The notes below the pieces were generated by a model. The model was not told the DNA's origin, searched no databases, and saw nothing but the letters and a program-made list of their open reading frames with translations. Below are positions 16,801 through 24,303 of a DNA stretch of 64,000 nucleotides, piece by piece (the first letter of the stretch is position 1; each line of letters begins with the position of its first letter). Made by a program: the position numbers and the translations under genes. The stretch covers positions 186,001-250,000 of the forward strand of contig CATLAK010000002.1 in assembly GCA_949878435.1 (NCBI GenBank), in the 5' to 3' direction. The DNA is from an uncultured Lachnospiraceae bacterium (GTDB lineage Bacteria > Bacillota > Clostridia > Lachnospirales > Lachnospiraceae).

Positions 16801-17645
16801 ACGTCTATCAGGCGGACCAGATTTATGTATGTAAGCATAAGGTGGCTAGACCCACCGTATTTATACCGGTATTCCCGGGCACCAACTGTGAATATGACAG
16901 CGCAAAGGCGTTTATGAGAGCCGGCGCGGATGTAGTGACAAGGGTATTTAAGAATCAGTCCGCGGAGGATATCAGATCTTCCGTTGAAAGATTCGAAAAG
17001 GATATCGATAACGCACAGATCATCATGTTCCCGGGCGGATTCTCGGCAGGTGATGAGCCGGATGGAAGCGCCAAGTTCTTTGCAACTGCCTTCCAGAATG
17101 AACATATAAAGGAAGCCGTCATGAGGCTCTTAAAGGAACGCGATGGACTGGCACTTGGCATCTGCAACGGTTTCCAGGCGCTGATCAAGTTAGGATTGGT
17201 ACCCTACGGTGAAATCACAGGGCAGAAGGAAGATTCTCCTACCCTGACCTTCAACACCATCAACCGCCATATTTCCAAGATGGTCTACACCAAGGTGGTC
17301 TCCAACAAGTCTCCATGGCTTCAGGGGGCAGAATTAGGAAAGACCTATGTGACACCTGCTTCCCACGGGGAAGGCAGATTCGTAGCGCCGAAGGAATGGA
17401 TCGATAAACTCTTTGCAAACGGACAAGTGGCGACCCAGTATGCAGACCCTGAGGGCAATGTATCCATGGATGAAGAGTGGAATATCAACGGTTCCTATGC
17501 TGCCATTGAGGGAATTACCTCACCTGACGGCAGGGCATTTGGAAAGATGGCACATGCAGAGCGCAGAGGCGACGGCGTGGCTATAAATATCTATGGGGAA
17601 CAGGATCTAAAAATCTTTGAATCGGGCGTGGCATATTTCCAGTAA
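13827..17645 (+). CDS. purL: Phosphoribosylformylglycinamidine synthase, single-chain
   Basis: About 1272 residues. Catalyses ATP- and glutamine-dependent conversion of FGAR to FGAM in purine synthesis. The synthetase half contains DTYWSDHCRHTTF, FKNETHNHPTEIEPFGGAAT and GGRTGRDGCGGATGSS; the C-terminal glutaminase domain carries PVFPGTNCEYD, FPGGFSAGDEPDGSA, the nucleophile in GICNGFQALIKLG, and PASHGEGRF. Fusion of synthetase and amidotransferase, as in the clostridial large-PurL clade, means no separate purQ or purS is needed. GGAGG at 13807-13811 abuts ATGs at 13812/13815, while homologous N-termini begin near MGNVKRIYVEKK, so the start (13812, 13815 or 13827) is uncertain. It is monocistronic here. 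Confidence 0.95.
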   Translation: MGNVKRIYVEKKAPFAVKARELKEEIGSYLGISGVKDVRVLIRYDVENLSEETFERAVNSVFSEPPVDILYRETIEIPADGQAFGVEFLPGQFDQRADSAMQCVKFLKEDEEPVIKTAVTYLIMGEVSSEEFEKIKAYCINPVDSRETTMDKPDTLITDYEEPEDVIIFDGFQDMEEEKLRELYEHLALAMTFKDFQHIQNYFSKEEHRDPTMTEIRVLDTYWSDHCRHTTFSTELKNIEFKEGYYKVPLETTYQSYLDTRSEIFAGRKDKFVCLMDLALMAMRKLKKDGKLQDMEESDEINACSVVVPVEMDYGDGPVTEEWLVFFKNETHNHPTEIEPFGGAATCLGGAIRDPLSGRGYVYQAMRVTGAADPTIPVADTLKGKLSQKKLVRGAAAGYSSYGNQIGLATGYVKEIYHPNYVAKRMEIGAVMGAAPRKNVIRENSDPDDIIILLGGRTGRDGCGGATGSSKVHTESSIETCGAEVQKGNAPTERKIQRLFRRGEVSRIIKKCNDFGAGGVSVAIGELAPGLVVDLDKVPKKYAGLDGTELAISESQERMAVVVDPAHVEEFLGYAAEENLEAVPVAVVTKEPRLVLKWRGKEIVNIARAFLDTNGAHQETDVTVDIPDADNNYLKQIAIPEVKKLLDEKDIKGAWLKALGDLNVCSQKGLVEMFDSSIGGASVLMPYGGKYQLTETQTMIAKLPVLKGKTDTVTMMSYGFDPYLSSWSPYHGAVYAVTESMAKIVASGGDFGKIRFTFQEYFRRMTSDPERWSQPFAALLGAYDAQIGFGLPSIGGKDSMSGTFNEIDVPPTLVSFAVDVAENKDIITPELKEAGDVLMQFWFDKDEYDIPVYEHVMQTYRFITGLMREGKVKAAYALDSKGLLAGISKMAFGNQLGVSFEEELKAVDLFENCLGDLVLEMSSADAAILLEGNVEEADDLNFRKVALVTEKGCFTYQDVTVTMEEALGAWKATLEKVFPTKAEKDMQPVKADVYQADQIYVCKHKVARPTVFIPVFPGTNCEYDSAKAFMRAGADVVTRVFKNQSAEDIRSSVERFEKDIDNAQIIMFPGGFSAGDEPDGSAKFFATAFQNEHIKEAVMRLLKERDGLALGICNGFQALIKLGLVPYGEITGQKEDSPTLTFNTINRHISKMVYTKVVSNKSPWLQGAELGKTYVTPASHGEGRFVAPKEWIDKLFANGQVATQYADPEGNVSMDEEWNINGSYAAIEGITSPDGRAFGKMAHAERRGDGVAINIYGEQDLKIFESGVAYFQ

Positions 17646-17677
17646 TTCATTGCCATTCATATGCAAAATATATAGGA

Positions 17678-17712
17678 ACCCCGTATAGAGCTGTAACGGT
17701 TCTATACGGGGT
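17678..17712. terminator. Convergent-gene hairpin, possible bidirectional terminator
   Basis: ACCCCGTATAGA (17678-17689) pairs perfectly with TCTATACGGGGT (17701-17712). The downstream tract is AT-rich but not a clean T run on either strand. It lies between the convergent purL and histidine kinase genes; the rest of the 175-bp gap shows nothing recognisable. Confidence 0.6.
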
Positions 17713-17820
17713 AAAATAATTGCATAAATCGTACAGTTTGGATATGATAGTAGTACGAGGAAGGGGGCTCTCCGCCCTGTGCCACTGGCGTCCTGCCCGT
17801 GCTCCCCTCTTAACTAAGAA

Positions 17821-18963
17821 TCAATAGAGCGGCAGTGAAACGCTGAAAGTGGTCATTTCATTTTCACTGGAGGCGCTGATGGCGCCGCCGTGGAGGGTGA
17901 CGATTTCCTTTGCAATGGCAAGTCCTAAGCCGGCGCCGCCGGTGTTGCTGCTGCGTGCCTCGTCCATGCGGAAAAATTTCTCAAAGATGGCGTTCAGCTT
18001 TTCTGCGGGAATGGTCTTTCCTTGGTTGATGAAGCAGATAAAGATATCCTTTTCCCGCTTTCCCGCATACACCTTGATGGGGGTGTTGGGATAACTGTAG
18101 GAGATAGTGTTCTTGAGAATGTTGTTGAACACGCGGGCGAGCTTCATAGAATCGCCGTAGACGATCAGGTCTTCTTCCGCCTGCAGTTCCACGGTGTTTC
18201 CGTGGTTGGTCAAAAGGGGATAGAACTCGTCGGTAAGCTGCATCAGCATAAAGGAAAGGTCGATGGTTTCTTTTTCAAGGATAATCTGCTGCAGATTATA
18301 TCTGGTAATCTCAAAAAATTCGTTGATCAGTTTTTCTAGGCGCAGCGCCTTTTCCAAAGTAATATGAATATATTTTTTGCGCTGGGCTTCGGGCATGTCG
18401 GGCGCTTCTTCAAGCAAGTCCAGATAGCCCACTACAGAAGTAAGGGGCGTCTTAAGGTCATGGGCAAGGTAGGTGATCAGATCGTTGCGCCGGTCGGTTT
18501 CATCTTTCATTGCCTGTTCGTGGCGCTGCATGGTGGACTTGATCTGCACGATTTGGGAAGCAACCTCTGCATAGGAAGCAGGGAAGACTTCATTGGAGTC
18601 GATTTCATTGTGCATATAAATCAGCAGCATGCGGCTGGTCTTTGATATGGATTTCCGCACCTGATTTCTGGCGTGAAAATGTGCCGTCAGATAGATAGAC
18701 ACAACGAAAATAACCATAAGAAGGAAAAAAATGGTCAGGACAAGCATCTTCAATTTGGGCCAGTCAGGTCGGAAATAGTAGACAGGACCGTTCTTGCCGT
18801 CAATACGTTTGGTTTCTATATAGAAATAGTTTTCGGCAAACCATTCAAGCACGGAGCCGTTGAAGACCACATCTGCAAGGTAGTAGATGCCATAGCCGAT
18901 GCCGAGTGCAAGGACAAGAAAAAGCACAAAAAACAGGACGGATTTTGTCTTATCTTTAGTTTT
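17821..18963 (-). CDS. Sensor histidine kinase (VanS-like)
   Basis: About 380 residues. Two membrane segments (VLFFVLFLVLALGIGYGIYY and LVLTIFFLLMVIFVVSIYLT) bracket a short external loop, followed by a linker, the H-box LAHDLKTPLTSVVGYLDLL, the N-box RVFNNILKNTISYS and the G-box GAGLGLAIAKEIV. It phosphorylates the response regulator encoded just upstream. Start choice: TTG at 18963 overlaps the regulator stop by a few bases and has GGGGGTG upstream; a TTG at 19014 would give 17 more residues but has no ribosome site. The stimulus is unknown; cell-envelope stress is a family-based guess. Confidence 0.88.
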   Translation of the reverse strand, partial: KTKDKTKSVLFFVLFLVLALGIGYGIYYLADVVFNGSVLEWFAENYFYIETKRIDGKNGPVYYFRPDWPKLKMLVLTIFFLLMVIFVVSIYLTAHFHARNQVRKSISKTSRMLLIYMHNEIDSNEVFPASYAEVASQIVQIKSTMQRHEQAMKDETDRRNDLITYLAHDLKTPLTSVVGYLDLLEEAPDMPEAQRKKYIHITLEKALRLEKLINEFFEITRYNLQQIILEKETIDLSFMLMQLTDEFYPLLTNHGNTVELQAEEDLIVYGDSMKLARVFNNILKNTISYSYPNTPIKVYAGKREKDIFICFINQGKTIPAEKLNAIFEKFFRMDEARSSNTGGAGLGLAIAKEIVTLHGGAISASSENEMTTFSVSLPLY

Positions 18964-19654
18964 CAATTTTGTATCCACACCCCCAGACGGTTTTAATGTA
19001 TTTGGGATCTTCAAAGGAATCGTTCATTTTTTCACGCAAGTGTCTGATGTGTACGGTGATGGTATTGTTGCTTTTGCTGAAATATTCTTCGCCCCATACT
19101 GCGTGGAACAATTCTTCCGCACTGATGACCTGTCCTTTTTTCTGGCAGAGCACGTACAGGATGGTAAATTCCGTGGGAGTAAGGGAAAGAGGTTTCTCAT
19201 CTAAGGTGCATTCATGGGTCAGGCTGTTGAGCATCAGACCGCCGTGGATGATTACCTGGGACTCCTCGGCAGGGGTCATTTGATTGTATTTTTTGTACCG
19301 GCGAAGCTGTGCCTTTACCCGGGCAATCAGCTCTAAGGGACGAAACGGCTTGGTCATATAGTCGTCGGCGCCAAGGGTAAGACCTGTGATCTTATCGGTC
19401 TCTTCTTCTTTGGCAGTCAACATGATAATGGGATAATTGTGGTGCTCCCGGATCTTCTGGCAGAGTTTGAAGCCGTCCATTTTTGGCATCATAACGTCTA
19501 AGATTGCAAGGTCTAATTCTTCCGTTTCGGCAAGTTTACATGCCTCGATGGGATCGTAAAAGGGATAAACAGTGTAATTTTCATTTTCAAGGTAGAGGGA
19601 AATCAAATCCGTAATTTCCCGTTCGTCATCAACAACTAGTATTTTTTCACTCAT
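18956..19654 (-). CDS. Response regulator, OmpR/PhoB family (VanR-like)
   Basis: 232 residues. The receiver domain has the acidic pair (VVDDE), phospho-acceptor Asp in LDLAILDVMMPKMDG (about residue 53), and the Lys of DDYMTKPF. The C-terminal winged helix is complete (LTPTEFTILYVLCQKKGQVI, then VHIRHLREKM and TVWGCGYKIE). It is the first gene of the two-component operon, overlapping the kinase. Upstream, two TTTATGAC copies spaced by 10 bp sit behind an extended -10 promoter, the layout expected for self-activation by this family. Confidence 0.93.
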   Translation of the reverse strand: MSEKILVVDDEREITDLISLYLENENYTVYPFYDPIEACKLAETEELDLAILDVMMPKMDGFKLCQKIREHHNYPIIMLTAKEEETDKITGLTLGADDYMTKPFRPLELIARVKAQLRRYKKYNQMTPAEESQVIIHGGLMLNSLTHECTLDEKPLSLTPTEFTILYVLCQKKGQVISAEELFHAVWGEEYFSKSNNTITVHIRHLREKMNDSFEDPKYIKTVWGCGYKIEN

Positions 19655-19674
19655 AAAAAACCCTCCTGCAAATC

Positions 19675-19682
19675 ATTATAAC
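19675..19682 (-). promoter_or_regulatory. Extended -10 promoter of the two-component operon
   Basis: On the minus strand TGT followed by TATAAT (plus-strand ATTATA at 19675-19680). No good -35 is present at normal spacing, which fits an activator-dependent promoter. Confidence 0.65.
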
Positions 19683-19708
19683 AGATATATGTGGGGTTAC
19701 GCTATTTT

Positions 19709-19726
19709 TTTATGACGTTTTATGAC
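19709..19726 (-). promoter_or_regulatory. Direct repeat, probable response-regulator binding site
   Basis: TTTATGAC at 19709-19716 and again at 19719-19726: identical 8-mers one helical turn apart, about 30-50 bases upstream of the -10 of the VanRS-like operon. OmpR/PhoB-family dimers bind head-to-tail direct repeats with this spacing. Confidence 0.55.
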
Positions 19727-19772
19727 TTTTTTTCGCGCTTGTTCGTTATAAAGGGCAGAGGAGGTGAGATTG

Positions 19773-20243
19773 GTGCTTGAGAAAATCATAAAGAAGCATT
19801 ACGACGAGATTTTTCGTTATTGTTATCACCATGTGAATAGCTTCTCTGAGGCGGAAGATCTGTGTCAGGATACCTTTTTAAGTTTTATCGAGCACTATGG
19901 GCAGTACCGGAATATAGGCAAAACCAAAAACTACCTCTATACCATAGCAGGGAATAAGTGTAAGGATTATTACAAAAAACAAAGACCGCTTGTCATGGAG
20001 GTGGTTCCTTTCAAGGAAACTGGGGAGCGCATAGAGGATATGGCAGTTTTAAAGCATATGGTCATGTGCCTGCCGGAGGAGTTTAAGGAGGCGGTTGTTC
20101 TAAGGTATTTTCAGAACCTGAAGTATGGGGATATGGCAGCCATCCTAAAGATCAGCACATCCTTAGCCAAATACAGGGTAAAGAAGGGCGTGGAATTGTT
20201 AGCCGAAATGGAAGGAGGAAGCAATGGGACAAAGAGAAATTGA
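19773..20243 (+). CDS. ECF-type RNA polymerase sigma factor
   Basis: About 156 residues. Region 2 is visible as YHHVNSFSEAEDLCQDTFLS and NYLYTIAGNKCKDYYKKQR; region 4 as LPEEFKEAVVLRYFQNLKYG and ISTSLAKYRVKKGVELL. It would direct RNA polymerase to a small regulon, probably including its own operon. GGAGGTGA at 19760-19767 serves TTG 19770 or GTG 19773. The next gene overlaps by 20 bases and encodes a membrane protein in the place usually held by an anti-sigma factor; ABC exporter genes follow. Confidence 0.85.
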   Translation: MLEKIIKKHYDEIFRYCYHHVNSFSEAEDLCQDTFLSFIEHYGQYRNIGKTKNYLYTIAGNKCKDYYKKQRPLVMEVVPFKETGERIEDMAVLKHMVMCLPEEFKEAVVLRYFQNLKYGDMAAILKISTSLAKYRVKKGVELLAEMEGGSNGTKRN

Positions 20244-21051
20244 AAAGCGCCTAAAGCAGTACGGGGCGTTAAGTAAAAAACTTGTATCCAGGGAAAAGGA
20301 AAGCAGGATGAAAACGCTTCTTGAGATGGAAAGCTGCAGGAAAGGGAGCCACAGGCAAGGAGGCCACAGGCAAGGAGGCCACAGGCAAGGAGGCCACAGG
20401 CAAGGAGGCCTGGGGAGTTTTATATGGGAACAGGTGGGGTATCTGGAAAGGTACTGCCTGCTTTGGCAGGCGCTTTGGCTGGCAGTTTTCCTTCTGGTAA
20501 TGAAGTATGGAATTGGGCAGTATGACTGGGCGGGGCAGGCGGAAGGCGTGCTGGCTGCGCTTTCCCTGCTTACGCCTATTCTGGTGCTGATTACGGCAAG
20601 GGCGGCAGCGAAGGTGTATCAGAAGACCATGCTGGAAATCGAATATACTACGAAATATTCCCTTCAGAGCGTCGTCATGCTCCGGATGCTGACTCTTTGC
20701 CTGATTCATTCGTTGATTCTGGCAGCAGGCATTTTATTCCAGCGTGTGCAATTCCAGGCAGAGCTGGGGAAGGTCTTTGTCTACGGGTTTACCCCTATGA
20801 TCATCATGACGGGCATATTGCTGCTTATGATGCAGTACTGGTCGGGTGAATTGCTATATGGAGGAGCCACAGGAGGGTATGTGCTTATGGCGGCATTGAT
20901 TTTTTTGGGGTGTACAAAGCAGTTTGGATGGTATAGACCGGTATGGTTTAAGACTTGGTGTCTGGCAGGCGCTGCCGGCATGGTATTTGGCATCTGGCAG
21001 TTTCACCTTCTTTATAAAAAACTGGAAGGTTATGAGAAGGCGGCACAGTAG
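20224..21051 (+). CDS. Membrane protein with N-terminal GGHRQ tandem repeats, possible anti-sigma partner
   Basis: 275 residues. A charged N-terminal cytoplasmic stretch includes four identical GGHRQ pentapeptides (about residues 42-62), followed by roughly six hydrophobic segments (for example ALWLAVFLLVMKYGIG, LAALSLLTPILVLITARAAA, VYGFTPMIIMTGILLLMMQ). No known catalytic motif. Position directly after, and overlapping, an ECF sigma gene suggests it could sequester or sense for that sigma, or be a subunit of the ABC system encoded next. The start at 20224 has AAGGAGG at 20212-20218. Confidence 0.65.
   Translation: MGQREIEKRLKQYGALSKKLVSREKESRMKTLLEMESCRKGSHRQGGHRQGGHRQGGHRQGGLGSFIWEQVGYLERYCLLWQALWLAVFLLVMKYGIGQYDWAGQAEGVLAALSLLTPILVLITARAAAKVYQKTMLEIEYTTKYSLQSVVMLRMLTLCLIHSLILAAGILFQRVQFQAELGKVFVYGFTPMIIMTGILLLMMQYWSGELLYGGATGGYVLMAALIFLGCTKQFGWYRPVWFKTWCLAGAAGMVFGIWQFHLLYKKLEGYEKAAQ
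20349..20408 (+). repeat. Four tandem 15-bp repeats inside a coding region
   Basis: Unit CCACAGGCAAGGAGG repeated four times without a mismatch, plus partial units on both sides. In frame it encodes GGHRQ. Each unit contains AAGGAGG, a perfect Shine-Dalgarno sequence. Length-variable by slippage without frame loss. Confidence 0.95.
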
Positions 21052-21078
21052 AAGCAAAATGCAGGAAAGGATATTTGT

Positions 21079-21843
21079 ATGGAACTGATAATTGACCGTG
21101 TAACGAAACAATATAAGAATAAGATTGCAGTGGACCGCTTAAGCGCGGTGCTGAAGGAAGGGGTGTATGGGCTGCTGGGGGCAAACGGCGCGGGGAAGAC
21201 CACACTGATGCGCATGATATGCGGCATTGCCCAGATGAACAGCGGCGAGATACGTCTTGACGGAGAGGAAATTGCGGCAATGGGAGGAAGATATCGGGAA
21301 CAATTGGGGTATCTTCCCCAGGATTTCGGGTATTATCCCAATTTTACTGCCATGGAGTTTATGTTGTACATTGCCTCCCTGAAAGGGCTGTCCCGAAGCT
21401 ATGCAAGGCAGCGGAGCAAACTCCTTTTGCAGAAGGTGGGACTTGCAAACGAGATGCGACATAAAATCAAGACCTTTTCCGGAGGCATGCGCCAGCGGCT
21501 GGGGATTGCCCAGGCACTGCTAAATGACCCCAAAATTCTTGTTTTAGACGAGCCCACATCGGGGCTTGATCCAAAAGAGAGAGTGCGCTTCCGCAATATG
21601 ATTGCTGAACTGGGCAGGGACAGAATCGTGATTCTCTCAACCCATATTGTGTCGGATGTGGAGGAGATTGCAGACTGGATCTTTATTATGAAACAGGGAC
21701 AGTTCATTGCCCAGGGAACGCTGGAAACATTAAAGCAGCATTATTTGGAAGTTGCGAAGAATCAGGAGAAGGAAGATTTTAATCTGGAGAAGCTTTATCT
21801 GTTTTACTTTGAGGAGGGAGATGATGGAAATGATGTGGTTTGA
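21079..21843 (+). CDS. ABC transporter ATP-binding protein
   Basis: 254 residues. Walker A GANGAGKTTLMR (about 34-45), Q-loop region GYLPQDFGYYPN, signature FSGGMRQRLGIAQALL, Walker B ILVLDEPTSGLD, and switch His in ILSTHIVSDVEE. A soluble nucleotide-binding subunit of the NatA/BcrA exporter type. The partner permease gene starts inside its last 20 bases. Part of the ECF sigma operon, so the exporter is probably induced by the signal that frees the sigma factor. Confidence 0.92.
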   Translation: MELIIDRVTKQYKNKIAVDRLSAVLKEGVYGLLGANGAGKTTLMRMICGIAQMNSGEIRLDGEEIAAMGGRYREQLGYLPQDFGYYPNFTAMEFMLYIASLKGLSRSYARQRSKLLLQKVGLANEMRHKIKTFSGGMRQRLGIAQALLNDPKILVLDEPTSGLDPKERVRFRNMIAELGRDRIVILSTHIVSDVEEIADWIFIMKQGQFIAQGTLETLKQHYLEVAKNQEKEDFNLEKLYLFYFEEGDDGNDVV

Positions 21844-23032
21844 GTGGAAAAAAATATTTGAACGCAGGCTGAATGTGATTTCCATGCTGCTGGGGTATGT
21901 TTTGATTGGAGTATGTGTCTTTAGTTATATTACTATGGCAAGTTTTTATGATGAAGAGACAGACAGCTATTTAAAGGGCTTGGAGGCAATTCGGGCACAT
22001 CAGGAATGGGCGAAAGGACAGCCCGGCGTGATTTCCGAAGAATATGCCGCCCAGGTGATAGAGCAGATACAAGGTTATGGGATGGACTTAGAGAGCGATG
22101 AGGCGTATGCGAAAATCATCCGTCCCATGGGGCATATCGTTTACTTCCTTGCAAATAACTACACGGATATGCAGGAGCAGATGGTAGACCGGAATGTACT
22201 GATGGAAATCGATTCTGCTAAGGATGCCGGATTCTACCAGCGGCGCATGGATAAAATCAGGGATTATCTGAATATGGATTTTTCCTACGGTAACTATACG
22301 GAAGGTGAAAAGGAATATTGGATCAAAAAGGCGGAGAACATCGTCACTCCATTTGCATGGGGAGATAAGTGTATTATGGATATGGTGTGGGATACAGTCA
22401 CCATTTCATTTTACTTGTTGTTCGTGGTGGTAATCTGTGTCAGCTCCGTGTTTGCTTCCGAATATGAGTCGGGGGCTGCTTTTCTGCTGCTCACCGCCAG
22501 ATATGGCAAAGACAGGCTTATATACACGAAAATCGCAGTGTCCGTGCTTTTTACGATGGGATATCTGTCTGTGGGGATTGGCTTGGCGGTTGGGATAATC
22601 GGAATTTTGTTTGGTTTCCCGGGAGCGAATCTCCCCGTCCAGTTGTATGATTCAGTGATACCTTATCAGCTGACTATAGGACAGGGGTGCATAGCGGGTT
22701 TGGGGTTTGCTTTGCTGATTGGTATTAGCATAACACTTGTTTTGCTTCTTTGCTCGGCAAGACTCCGCTCCTCGCTGGCAACGCTGGCGGCTGGGATGGT
22801 GCTTATTGCCGCGCCTGCCTTTTTCCCTATGAGCAGTGGGAGCCGTGTGTGGAATCAGATCAATTATCTGTTTCCGGTAAGGGCGGTGAATTTCAAGGAA
22901 ATGCTGGAACAGTTTGTGAGCTACACGGTGGGGAGCCATGTGATTTCTTATGTGGGAATGGCAGTGATCGTGTATGGTGGGATTGGGATTGTCGCATTTC
23001 TGATGATAAGGAGGGCATTTGTGAAGGAGTAG
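21824..23032 (+). CDS. ABC-2 type transporter permease
   Basis: About 402 residues. One N-terminal membrane segment (VISMLLGYVLIGVCVFSYIT), a large extracytoplasmic loop of about 170 residues, then five or so segments at the C-terminus (SFYLLFVVVICVSSVFASEY, LSVGIGLAVGIIGILFGFPG and others). This one-plus-five layout is common in ABC-2 export permeases. The start ATG at 21824 follows GAGGAGGG at 21811-21818; ATGs at 21821 and 21830 are alternatives. Overlaps the ATPase gene by 20 bases. Substrate unknown; lantibiotic or stress export is a family-level guess. Confidence 0.8.
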   Translation: MEMMWFEWKKIFERRLNVISMLLGYVLIGVCVFSYITMASFYDEETDSYLKGLEAIRAHQEWAKGQPGVISEEYAAQVIEQIQGYGMDLESDEAYAKIIRPMGHIVYFLANNYTDMQEQMVDRNVLMEIDSAKDAGFYQRRMDKIRDYLNMDFSYGNYTEGEKEYWIKKAENIVTPFAWGDKCIMDMVWDTVTISFYLLFVVVICVSSVFASEYESGAAFLLLTARYGKDRLIYTKIAVSVLFTMGYLSVGIGLAVGIIGILFGFPGANLPVQLYDSVIPYQLTIGQGCIAGLGFALLIGISITLVLLLCSARLRSSLATLAAGMVLIAAPAFFPMSSGSRVWNQINYLFPVRAVNFKEMLEQFVSYTVGSHVISYVGMAVIVYGGIGIVAFLMIRRAFVKE

Positions 23033-23073
23033 CAAATGTTCGTCGGCGTTGTCAAATTGTTAAGATCTGTTGG

Positions 23074-23102
23074 TTGTTGTTGATGGCGAAAAATAGTATA
23101 CT
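23074..23102 (+). promoter_or_regulatory. Sigma-A type promoter for the XRE regulator gene
   Basis: TTGTTG (23074-23079), 17-bp spacer, TATACT (23097-23102), 29 bases before the ATG. Confidence 0.65.
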
Positions 23103-23131
23103 CATTCCATCAAATTCAAGGAGGCTTTGAA

Positions 23132-23530
23132 ATGAAATTTAATGAGAAACTTTTAGCCATTAGAAAAAAACAGGGATTGTCACAAGAAGAATTAGGAATG
23201 GAATTACAGGTTTCACGGCAGACCATATCTAAATGGGAGGCAGGTCAGTCTTATCCAGACTTTCAAAGGCTGGTTATGTTAAGTGACTATTTTGGCATGT
23301 CTTTAGACGAATTGGTAAAGGATATTGATGTTCAGGACGTAAGAGATAAAAATTTAACGGACGAGAAAGTGGCTTTCATTTTTTCTGATATTCAAAATGT
23401 AAAATATACGGTAGGAAAATGGTGGAAGATTATTTGCTGCGTGACGTTGGTACTATTAATCATGATGGCTTTAAGCTTTGTAGTGCACTTGATTTTTCCC
23501 GATATAGAATGGCTTTGGAGAACCTATTGA
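23132..23530 (+). CDS. XRE-family transcriptional regulator with C-terminal membrane anchor
   Basis: 132 residues. HTH_3 domain at residues 4-60 (LLAIRKKQGLSQEELGMELQ, then VSRQTISKWEAGQSYPDF). The C-terminal 35 residues contain one hydrophobic helix (IICCVTLVLLIMMALSFVVH), so the protein is probably tethered to the membrane. Own promoter and AAGGAGG ribosome site; monocistronic. Its target could be the ABC genes just upstream, but nothing in the sequence proves this. Confidence 0.85.
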   Translation: MKFNEKLLAIRKKQGLSQEELGMELQVSRQTISKWEAGQSYPDFQRLVMLSDYFGMSLDELVKDIDVQDVRDKNLTDEKVAFIFSDIQNVKYTVGKWWKIICCVTLVLLIMMALSFVVHLIFPDIEWLWRTY

Positions 23531-23601
23531 CAAGACATCCCTTTGGTATGTTATCATGGAGAAGAAACCCGAGGATGCATTAAACTGGGAAGGAGCAGGC
23601 G

Positions 23602-23835
23602 ATGAGCAAATACAATACTTTGTGGGAATATGTGCAGAAAAAGGGAGGGTGGTCCTTTAAGCTTACCTTTGAAGAGATACAAAATATCGCTGGTATTCCA
23701 ATAGATCATTCGTTTTTAAAATATAAGAAAGAACTCACAGAATATGGATATGAAGTGGGGAAGATATCTATGAAAGAGCAGACGGTCATTTTCAATAAGA
23801 TGGATCAGATATGCAACGAGGAAATAGAAAATTGA
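23602..23835 (+). CDS. Small conserved hypothetical protein (DUF7662-like)
   Basis: 77 residues, soluble. Contains SFKLTFEEIQNIAGIPIDHS followed by FLKYKKELTEYGYEVGKIS. The arrangement (LTFEEIxxIxGxP, then a short C-terminal strand-rich part) recalls small DNA-associated or toxin-antitoxin-like domains such as DUF7662; this is memory, not a search. AAGGAG upstream supports the ATG. Overlaps the next gene by a few bases. Confidence 0.65.
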   Translation: MSKYNTLWEYVQKKGGWSFKLTFEEIQNIAGIPIDHSFLKYKKELTEYGYEVGKISMKEQTVIFNKMDQICNEEIEN

Positions 23836-24206
23836 AAGTAGATTTAATTTTTGCGTTTGTAAAAGAATTATGCCGGCATGCCGGAGAAGATGAAACTTTT
23901 GCGGAGACTTTCTGGGAGAAACTGCAGGCGGATGAGGAAATCCTTGAAGAATTTTCTTATTATATGGAACACGGAAATTTTGCGTGCAGGGCAAAGGTGG
24001 CAGGCTATATGGCGGTGGATGTCATGGTGTGGCAGATGGATCATTTTAAGGCAAGGCTGGATCGGGATAACAGCGGCACTAAGCAGAATGGAGACCGGAT
24101 GCTCCTTCTGGCGTTTGACACCCTGCTCAACATGAAAAAGGATCCAGAAAAATATATCCGTAAAATGACGGAAGAGACGGGGACAGATTATCCGGACAAG
24201 TATTAA
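23832..24206 (+). CDS. Conserved hypothetical protein, helical
   Basis: 124 residues if it starts at TTG 23832, which overlaps the preceding stop as TTGA with GAGGAAA upstream; an ATG at 23811 would add seven residues and overlap more. Predominantly helical: FAFVKELCRHAGEDETFAET, EILEEFSYYMEHGNFACRAK, VAGYMAVDVMVWQMDHFKAR, and a C-terminal LLLAFDTLLNMKKDPEKYI. No family recognised with confidence. Coupled to the 77-residue gene before it; a terminator follows. Confidence 0.65.
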   Translation: MKVDLIFAFVKELCRHAGEDETFAETFWEKLQADEEILEEFSYYMEHGNFACRAKVAGYMAVDVMVWQMDHFKARLDRDNSGTKQNGDRMLLLAFDTLLNMKKDPEKYIRKMTEETGTDYPDKY

Positions 24207-24243
24207 GGAGATAGATAGTAGTTTTTGAGCAAAAAAGAGACAG

Positions 24244-24277
24244 AAAGCCCGCAGATAGATATTGTTTGTGGGTTTTT
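24244..24277 (+). terminator. Rho-independent terminator
   Basis: AAAGCCCGCA (24244-24253) pairs, with two G-U wobbles, with TGTGGGTTTT (24266-24275) followed by T residues. It separates the hypothetical gene pair from the toxin-antitoxin operon. Confidence 0.7.
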
Positions 24278-24303
24278 AATATGGCGGAAACGATATAGTA
24301 TGT

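Noticed and set aside
14373-17188. Multiple antisense frames opposite purL
   Set aside because: They overlap invariant catalytic motifs of purL on the other strand and encode no known domain.
17849-18996. Long antisense frames opposite the histidine kinase gene
   Set aside because: Shadow frames of a conserved kinase; no ribosome sites or recognisable domains.
20349-20408. Short regular repeats as a possible CRISPR array
   Set aside because: Units are directly tandem with no spacers, in frame, and inside a coding region.
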